Origin: Hadesarchaea archaeon
GTDB lineage: Archaea > Hadarchaeota > Hadarchaeia > Hadarchaeales > Hadarchaeaceae
DNA length: 11,413 bases
Direction of reading: 5' to 3'
Assembly: GCA_012962055.1 (NCBI GenBank)
Contig: DTYD01000134.1
Coordinates: 1-11,413, forward strand
A program made the translations under genes and the position numbers. Below the pieces are notes generated by a model. It was not told the DNA's origin, did not search any database, and saw only the letters and a list, made by a program, of their open reading frames with translations. How positions within the stretch are numbered: the stretch's first letter is position 1; every line of letters begins with the position of its first letter. Below are positions 6,874 through 11,413 of the stretch, piece after piece.

Positions 6874-8046
6874 ATGAAGGTGTATTTAGATAATGGGACT
6901 ACTACGCCCGTTGCCAGAGAAGTGTTAGATGCGATGTTGCCGTACTTTACAGAACGATTTGGCCATCCAATATTCTTGTACTCACTCGGGCAGGAAGCGG
7001 CGGACGCTATCGAGAAGAGCCAAGCAGCGATTGCACGCACAGTCAACGCAAAACCAGATGAAATAATCTTCACTTCCGGTGCTACGGAAGCAAACGACAT
7101 TGCTATTCGGGGGGTTGTCTACGCAAATCGAAAACATGGTGATCATATTATTACCACAAAAATCGAGAACCCCTCGATTTTGCGCGTATGTGAACAGTTG
7201 GAAAGGGAAGGTTTCAAGGTGAATTACTTACCTGTGGACAACCAAGGATTCATCGACCTCGACCAGCTAGAGAAGACGATAACTGAGAGGACTCTTCTTG
7301 TCAGCGTGGCAAATGTTAATGATGAGATAGGCACGATTGAGCCTGTTGAAGACATCGGAAAAATTCTTGCCGAGTATAAGCATAAGATTTTTTTTCACGT
7401 GAACGCAGCGGCTGGCTATGCTCGAGTTCCTATTGATGTCGAGCGAGCAAGAATAGACCTTATGAGCTTAAGCGCACACAAGATTCACGGTCCGAAGGGG
7501 GTCGGCGTTTTTTATCTCAGAGAGAATACCCCTATCGAACCAACGATACACGGTTACATCTCGCTCTTCACCTTGAAACCAGGCACCGAAAACGTTCCAG
7601 GGATAGTGGGGTTTGGAAAAGCGGCGGAGCTTGCTTTCAACGGTTTCGAGCGGCACGTCGAGCACATGCGAAAACTACGTGACATGTTTATAACAGGCAT
7701 TGAGGAACGTGTGCCACACGTCACGCTGAACGGACCTAGAGGAGAAAAACGTAGCCCCGCAAATGTGAACTACTCATTCAAAGGCGTGGAGGGCGAGTCG
7801 GTGTTGCTTCATTTAGACTTGAATGGAATTTCAGTCGCCACCGGTTCCGCATGTTCTACGCGAAAACTCGAACCGAGTCATGTCATGACTGCCATAGGGG
7901 TCAAGCCAGAGGTCGCCCATGGTTCAATAAGGTTCACTTTGAGTCGATACAACACCGAGGAAGAGATCGACTATGTGCTGGATGTGATACCGCGCGTAAT
8001 CAAGAACCTAAGAAAGATAAGTCCAGTTAAACCGGAGGAACTGTGA
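6874..8046 (+). CDS. Cysteine desulfurase (IscS/NifS) homologue with substituted PLP-site residues
   Basis: A 390-residue class V aminotransferase-fold protein. IscS enzymes take sulfur from cysteine and hand it to IscU. Conserved parts are YLDNGTTTPV, TSGATEAND (68-75), SAHKIHGPKGVG with PLP Lys203, RPGT-like KPGTENVPGIVGFG, and GSACSTRKLEPSH with sulfur-carrying Cys327. Residues normally needed for PLP chemistry differ: the EH pair is EN (Asn99 for His), HVDAAQ is HVNAAA (Asn177 for the pyridine-nitrogen Asp, Ala180 for Gln), NNEIG is NDEIG, and GGGQE is GYISL. It may therefore be a weak desulfurase or a structural and cysteine-ligand partner of IscU, as proposed for the PLP-defective IscS of Archaeoglobus fulgidus. 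I chose the ATG at 6874, because the longer in-frame start (6814) lies upstream of the promoter. It leads the operon with iscU. Confidence 0.9.
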   Translation: MKVYLDNGTTTPVAREVLDAMLPYFTERFGHPIFLYSLGQEAADAIEKSQAAIARTVNAKPDEIIFTSGATEANDIAIRGVVYANRKHGDHIITTKIENPSILRVCEQLEREGFKVNYLPVDNQGFIDLDQLEKTITERTLLVSVANVNDEIGTIEPVEDIGKILAEYKHKIFFHVNAAAGYARVPIDVERARIDLMSLSAHKIHGPKGVGVFYLRENTPIEPTIHGYISLFTLKPGTENVPGIVGFGKAAELAFNGFERHVEHMRKLRDMFITGIEERVPHVTLNGPRGEKRSPANVNYSFKGVEGESVLLHLDLNGISVATGSACSTRKLEPSHVMTAIGVKPEVAHGSIRFTLSRYNTEEEIDYVLDVIPRVIKNLRKISPVKPEEL

Positions 8047-8056
8047 GGTGAAATTA

Positions 8057-9553
8057 ATGCCGGTTGAGTATACCGAACGGAGCATGCTCAAGTATACCCA
8101 AAAAGTGATCGACTTATTCAGAAATCCTAAAAACATGGGGGAAATGGAGGACCCTACGGTGATTGCGGTCGAGGGCGATCCGCAATGTGGAGACATGTTC
8201 AAGATGTTTTTGAAAATCGAGAACGACAAAATCATGGACGCGAAGTTTCTTTCGTTTGGATGCCTACCACCGCAGGAATATATTTCGACGTATCCAGGTA
8301 GATGGAAACAAATCTCCAAATTAAAGGTAGGAGATGCGATTATAGATTCTAATGGCGGTAAAAATTTCGTAGTTGAAACTTACATCAGGGATTACAACGG
8401 GACCCTGCTAAGGATAGTGCCTCTTGTTTCACCATTTAATTCCTTCTTGCTAACACCTGAACATCCCGTACTTTGCGTAAAAAGAGAATGGTTGGACTCA
8501 GCCAGAAAAGCAAGTAGGATATGCAGTTGGTTGCACGTGGAAAAAGAGGAACTTCTATCTAAGAAGCCGAAGTTTATCAAGGCAAGAGACATCCAAGTGG
8601 GCGACTACTTGATTTTCGTTCCAACCGGTGAAATAAGGGATTCAAAAGAGTATACCGCAAACGTAATGAAATTATTAGGGTTTTATCTTTCTGATGGTTA
8701 CACCGCTGCCAATAACCATGTTTTAGCCTTCGCTTTTAACAAAAAAGAAACAAGAAACATCTCCGAAATTAAAACTTTGCTGAGAAGGGTTACAAACAGG
8801 GAACCAAAATACAGGGCCCGCGGTAATGTTACAGAAGTATACATTTGCTCTAAGAAGTGGGCTAATTTTTTCATCTCGATTGCTGGAAAATACGCAACCG
8901 GCAAAAAATTGGCTGATGAAGTGCTTCTATTGCCTTTTGAACAGCAGTGGAAAATGATAAAAATGTACCTTAAAGGAAATGGAAATGTCCATCGAAGAAA
9001 GAAGACGCATTCATGGCTCTACAGGATAGATACGAGATCCAAGGATCTCGCAATTCAAATCCAAGAAATTTTGGCGAGAGGGGGTATTTTATCGTACATC
9101 AAAAAGTCTGTGAGGGTTGCTTCGAAAATTAATGAGAGAAAGATCCGTTCGAACACAAATTACACCGTTTCGTTTCAGCTCAAAAGAAAGCGCAAATTAG
9201 TTGCGCCTGCTAAGGACTATTTCCTCGTACCAATAAAAAGGATAGAAAAGAAAAATTATAGTGGGAAGGTGTACAACTTTCAAGTCAATCACAGACCCAA
9301 TTCCTACCTTGTAAGGGGCTTTGCCGTCCATAACTGTGCGGCCAATATCGCCACGGGCTCCATGACGACCGAGTTAGTGAAAGGAAAAACTGTCGACGAA
9401 GCCAGCAAACTCTCCATTAAAGAAATCGCCCGAGAACTAGAACTCCCCGCGATAAAAATGCATTGTGCCATACTCGCGTATAAAACTTTACAAAAAGCTC
9501 TGCGTGAGTATAAACAAATAAAAGAGGCTCAGGACACTCTTACGGGGTCATGA
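8057..9553 (+). CDS. iscU: IscU/NifU-type Fe-S scaffold protein interrupted by an intein
   Basis: A 498-residue precursor: IscU residues 1-68, an intein (69-426), then the rest of IscU. The spliced protein would be 140 residues, normal for IscU, the scaffold on which [2Fe-2S] clusters are built. Mature motifs are complete: GDPQCGD with Cys44 and Asp46, the rebuilt FGCAANIATGS whose cysteine is Cys427 of the precursor, and LPAIKMHC with His469 and Cys470. Insertion is exactly before the second ligand cysteine, so unspliced protein cannot form the cluster site. The ATG at 8057 is preferred, with GAGGTG six bases upstream overlapping the stop of the desulfurase gene; a GTG at 8048 is an alternative. 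The stop overlaps the next gene by ATGA. The three genes are surely co-transcribed. Confidence 0.93.
   Translation: MPVEYTERSMLKYTQKVIDLFRNPKNMGEMEDPTVIAVEGDPQCGDMFKMFLKIENDKIMDAKFLSFGCLPPQEYISTYPGRWKQISKLKVGDAIIDSNGGKNFVVETYIRDYNGTLLRIVPLVSPFNSFLLTPEHPVLCVKREWLDSARKASRICSWLHVEKEELLSKKPKFIKARDIQVGDYLIFVPTGEIRDSKEYTANVMKLLGFYLSDGYTAANNHVLAFAFNKKETRNISEIKTLLRRVTNREPKYRARGNVTEVYICSKKWANFFISIAGKYATGKKLADEVLLLPFEQQWKMIKMYLKGNGNVHRRKKTHSWLYRIDTRSKDLAIQIQEILARGGILSYIKKSVRVASKINERKIRSNTNYTVSFQLKRKRKLVAPAKDYFLVPIKRIEKKNYSGKVYNFQVNHRPNSYLVRGFAVHNCAANIATGSMTTELVKGKTVDEASKLSIKEIARELELPAIKMHCAILAYKTLQKALREYKQIKEAQDTLTGS
8261..9334 (+). mobile_element. Class 1 intein with decayed LAGLIDADG endonuclease, inserted in iscU
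   Basis: A 358-residue intein. It starts with Cys1 (CLPPQEYI, block A), has the block B motif TPEHPVL with His68, the two LAGLIDADG-type helices LLGFYLSDG (138-146) and MIKMYLKGNG (232-241), block F VYNFQVNHRPNSYLV (337-351), and ends GFAVHN before extein Cys+1. All splicing residues of a standard Cys/His-Asn/Cys intein are present, so it should splice. In the second endonuclease motif the catalytic acid is Asn instead of Asp, so homing cleavage is doubtful. The coding DNA is visibly richer in A and T, and in AAA, AGA and AGG codons, than the flanking iscU halves, which fits arrival by transfer. Confidence 0.95.
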
Positions 9554-10254
9554 CAGTGGGCGAACAGACCCAAGTTTTAGTCCCAAAGTTCAGGGAGGAT
9601 TGCTTGGTCTCAAAAGGCATCGAGGTCAGAGATTTGCTCAAAGTCCGGAAAGAGACAATACTTTACGTGCAACCTTGTGCATCTGAGCGAGGAAAGCTGA
9701 TGGCGGACATTGAACTCCAGCAGGCTAAAGAACGATTCATAGATCCCACAGCACTTTGCTGGCTACTTGAAACTCATCGAAGACGTTTTGCTGAACTGAA
9801 ATGCAGTCCAAACCTTGGGGTCGCGAAACTTAAGTGGAGAGGACGGGAGATAAGTATATTCAAGAACGGGAAACTTAAGATACAGCGAGCACTTAACCGT
9901 GAAGAGATCTTGAGATTAGCAAATTCTGTTTCTCGTTTAGTCTGGGGAGCAGCGCTGTGTGAAGTGTGTGGACAGCCTGTCCTGAGATGTGCCTCTGGAG
10001 ATTGTGAGAGATGCGCTTCTGCTGAAAAAATAATCATGCGATTCGGAGAAATACCAAACGCAGAGTTGCTTCGAAAGGGTTATCTCAATCTCGAAAAAGC
10101 GCAAAAATTATCCGGCGATGAGTTTGAGAAATCCTTACGCACCGCGGAATTTCTTGCATTACATTTTACCATGGAATCACCTAATAAAGAGGATGCAGTT
10201 TTGGGACTCATTCTGCTGGGCAAAGCAAAAAAGCTTGGAACACGTAAAAGTTAA
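9550..10254 (+). CDS. Cysteine-rich protein of unknown function in the isc-type operon
   Basis: A 234-residue soluble protein that I do not recognise as a named family. Its N-terminal part has scattered cysteines (18, 43, 70, 85). A middle segment, GREISIFKNGKLKIQRA (98-114), looks like a small beta-sheet unit and is followed by a helix. Residues 137-155 form a dense cluster C-x2-C-x6-C-x4-C-x2-C fit for a zinc or Fe-S site; the C-terminal 80 residues look helical. Its ATG overlaps the iscU stop (ATGA), so it is translationally coupled to the scaffold and most likely takes part in Fe-S assembly, for example as a cluster carrier, iron donor or sulfur-transfer partner (inference). The HTH regulator follows with its own promoter. 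Confidence 0.85.
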   Translation: MTVGEQTQVLVPKFREDCLVSKGIEVRDLLKVRKETILYVQPCASERGKLMADIELQQAKERFIDPTALCWLLETHRRRFAELKCSPNLGVAKLKWRGREISIFKNGKLKIQRALNREEILRLANSVSRLVWGAALCEVCGQPVLRCASGDCERCASAEKIIMRFGEIPNAELLRKGYLNLEKAQKLSGDEFEKSLRTAEFLALHFTMESPNKEDAVLGLILLGKAKKLGTRKS

Positions 10255-10259
10255 AATCA

Positions 10260-10277
10260 GTTATATAACAGTGTTAT
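10260..10277 (+). promoter_or_regulatory. Operator candidate with three half-sites ahead of the regulator
   Basis: Three half-sites lie in a row: GTTAT and ATAAC directly abutting (10260-10269, itself a perfect 10-base palindrome), then AGT and a second GTTAT (10273-10277). The ATAAC-AGT-GTTAT part (10265-10277) repeats the operator seen before the IscS-like gene. Overlap with the TATA box suggests negative autoregulation. Confidence 0.62.
10261..10268 (+). promoter_or_regulatory. TATA box of the HTH regulator gene
   Basis: TTATATAA lies with its centre about 23-26 bases before the GTG at 10287, which matches a leaderless archaeal transcript and supports that start. It also overlaps the operator half-sites. 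Confidence 0.6.
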
Positions 10278-10286
10278 GTGATATCT

Positions 10287-10676
10287 GTGAGACCGCCTTG
10301 TGAAGTCGTAGTCAAAGATGTCCTTCCTGCGATAAGGGCTATGTTAGTCAAGAAATTGATTGAGCGCCATGAATTAAGCCAGATCGAGGTGGCACGCAAG
10401 CTTGGCATCACCCAACCCGCGGTAAGCCAATATCTGCGCATGCACCGGGGTGTTGGTCGAAACAATACCGTGTTCAAAAAAATCGAGAAAAGAGTCCAAA
10501 AACTAGCAGACGAGATAGCTCATGGAAAGTTGAAACGTAAACAGGTCATTGAACGTTATTGTCTGATTTGCCGCTCGATGGGTCGTGGCGAGCTTATTTG
10601 TTTGCTTCATATGCGGTCTGCACCCTACTTACGAGGCGAGGGATGTAGGGTTTGTCTTCCTCGGGATAGATCTTGA
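10287..10676 (+). CDS. COG2522-type HTH transcriptional regulator with C-terminal Cys/His cluster
   Basis: A 129-residue protein. It opens with RPPCEVVVKDVLPAIR, the characteristic start of an archaeal family of predicted regulators, then has an XRE-like helix-turn-helix, LSQIEVARKLGITQPAVSQYLR (about 30-51). The C-terminal part carries C92-x2-C95-x9-C105-x2-H108-x11-C120-x2-C123, able to hold a zinc or Fe-S cluster. With the matching operators at its own promoter and at the IscS-like promoter, it is the likely repressor of this locus, a possible archaeal counterpart of IscR (inference). The GTG at 10287 fits the TATA spacing and the family start; a GTG at 10278 would add three residues. Its last 48 bases overlap the convergent threonyl-editing gene. 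Confidence 0.88.
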   Translation: MRPPCEVVVKDVLPAIRAMLVKKLIERHELSQIEVARKLGITQPAVSQYLRMHRGVGRNNTVFKKIEKRVQKLADEIAHGKLKRKQVIERYCLICRSMGRGELICLLHMRSAPYLRGEGCRVCLPRDRS

Positions 10677-11076
10677 GAGAACCGCCAGCGGGTGCCCTTT
10701 GCTCTTGAATTCGAACGCTTTATACCAACCGAAAGGCACTCGAAGCAATTTGTAACCTTCATCGACTAATTTACACTCAATACATTTAAGGAGCTGAATC
10801 GCGGTATCTGGCGCTGCTAGTTCATCAGAAAGGTGGGCAAATGGAAACAGAGTAATATTCTTAGTTTTTACCTTCGAGGCAATGCTTTTAATCTCTATCA
10901 AAGTTTTGTCAATTACGTCATCAGATTTCTCGTCTATTTTTTTCAGCACAAGCAAGGACGATGAGAGGATCTCTCATTCCACCAGATTTACGGTCACGCA
11001 GGATATCTTCTGCTGATTTTGTCTTCTTCTTCACTTGGTAGTTGATGTAATTCGCGTGTACGAACAGCAGTTTCAT
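10629..11076 (-). pseudogene. Stand-alone threonyl-tRNA synthetase editing domain, frame-disrupted
   Basis: Two frames together encode about 148 residues of the archaeal ThrRS N-terminal editing domain (DTD-like), which removes serine wrongly attached to tRNA-Thr. The first frame, from ATG 11076 (AGGTGG five bases upstream), gives MKLLFVHANYINYQVKK up to GGMRD. Near 10960-10970 one base too many shifts the frame, and the second frame continues SSLLVLKKIDEKSDD, FPFAHLSDEL, VPFGWYKAFEF and KGHPLAVLSRSI to the TAA at 10629. The first frame alone would stop after about 51 residues. No catalytic or anticodon-binding ThrRS domain follows, so it is the free-standing form known from some archaea, or a truncated gene. 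Sequence error is as likely as true decay because both halves are well conserved. Confidence 0.78.
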
Positions 11077-11413
11077 GCGTGCCACCTAGATTTAGAGGCG
11101 CCTCTTATTGGTTGGTCAAACTCTGGTTCGATCATAATAATCTTTTTTATATCTGTAATATCTTGTGTCGTTTCTAAACACCCCAAATAATTATCCATTT
11201 TTGTCACGAACAGCAAAGCACCTGATATAGATCAACTTGTTTTTCAAATTAATCCAAAATCCAGCAACGTCCTTTTTACCGTTTTTGAAATTCCCTAATA
11301 TTTGATTAACACTGTGTATGCTCTTTTGAGGATGGCATTGTTGAACTTTCCGTCCAATCACAGCTTTTGTTCTCAGGAAAATTCTTTCTTTGGACCGGTT
11401 GAAATATCTCACC
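11073..11413 (-). pseudogene. DUF438/PAS-domain protein, C-terminal part, frame-disrupted, 5' end outside window
   Basis: The visible part matches the C-terminal PAS-like domain of DUF438 proteins: RYFNRSKERIF, RTKAVIGRKVQQCHPQKSIH, ILGNFKNGKKDVAGFWI and YIRCFAVRDKNG. A stop (TAA at 11191-11193) comes right there. Skipping one base restores NYLGCLETTQDITDIKK, which is how the domain normally continues, and this frame runs to a TGA at 11073-11075 overlapping the ATG of the editing-domain gene (ATGA). Such proteins are cytoplasmic sensors, often with a hemerythrin-like or DUF1858 part that would lie beyond the window edge. A single extra base near 11190 accounts for the break, as true mutation or sequencing error. 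Confidence 0.75.
11094..11105. repeat. 12-base perfect palindrome
   Basis: AGAGGCGCCTCT is self-complementary and lies 18 bases before the editing-domain ATG. It sits inside the restored reading frame of the DUF438 tail (RGAS), so coding sequence may explain it. A regulatory role cannot be excluded. Confidence 0.3.

Noticed and set aside
1..11413. CRISPR array, tRNA or rRNA genes
   Set aside because: No regularly spaced repeats, no cloverleaf-like sequence with T-loop GTTCRANNC plus matching arms, and no rRNA signature segments were seen on either strand.

Overview
The window looks like a piece of archaeal chromosome from a mesophilic to moderately thermophilic, probably anaerobic lineage that I cannot place further. 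Supporting signs are TATA-type promoters 25-27 bases ahead of leaderless or short-leader starts, a TrpB2-type tryptophan synthase beta chain, a stand-alone Lrp/AsnC ligand-binding (RAM) domain, an F420-type FrhB-like iron-sulfur protein, an archaeal (DTD-fold) threonyl-tRNA editing domain, and an archaeal HTH regulator of the COG2522 type.

Left part (1-4039). A minus-strand pair, trpB2 and a RAM-domain protein, overlaps by ATGA and diverges from a LysE-type exporter (1690-2328) across what may be one bidirectional TATA element. A second minus-strand pair follows: a Gfo/Idh/MocA-fold protein whose usual catalytic residues are replaced, and an iron-sulfur flavoprotein of the Isf type. The stretch 4040-4526 has no intact gene. 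It holds a decayed or miniature IS200/IS605-family element, with a left-end hairpin next to TTGAT, the tail of a tnpB reading frame, and a structured, omegaRNA-like right end.

Middle part (4527-6762). gcvT, the aminomethyltransferase, is followed 4 bases later by a two-[4Fe-4S] FrhB/FdhB-family protein, both on the minus strand and without other glycine-cleavage genes nearby.

Right-centre (6834-10676) is the most interesting part: an Isc-type iron-sulfur assembly locus. It encodes a cysteine desulfurase homologue that keeps its PLP lysine and sulfur-carrying cysteine but has lost other PLP-site residues. Next comes an IscU scaffold interrupted by a 358-residue intein exactly before its second cluster-ligand cysteine. 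A cysteine-rich protein of unknown function overlaps the end of iscU, and a COG2522-type HTH regulator with a C-terminal Cys/His cluster closes the locus. The same inverted repeat, ATAAC-N3-GTTAT, sits just downstream of the TATA element of both the desulfurase and the regulator. This suggests the regulator controls the locus and itself, possibly as an iron-sulfur or metal sensor. I infer a self-regulated Fe-S scaffold module in which protein splicing must rebuild the scaffold's active site.

Right end (10629-11413). On the minus strand, a DUF438/PAS-type sensor gene (its 5' end lies outside the window) overlaps by ATGA with a stand-alone threonyl-tRNA synthetase editing domain. Each carries a single frame disruption while the protein motifs on both sides remain good, so this is either very recent decay or sequence error.
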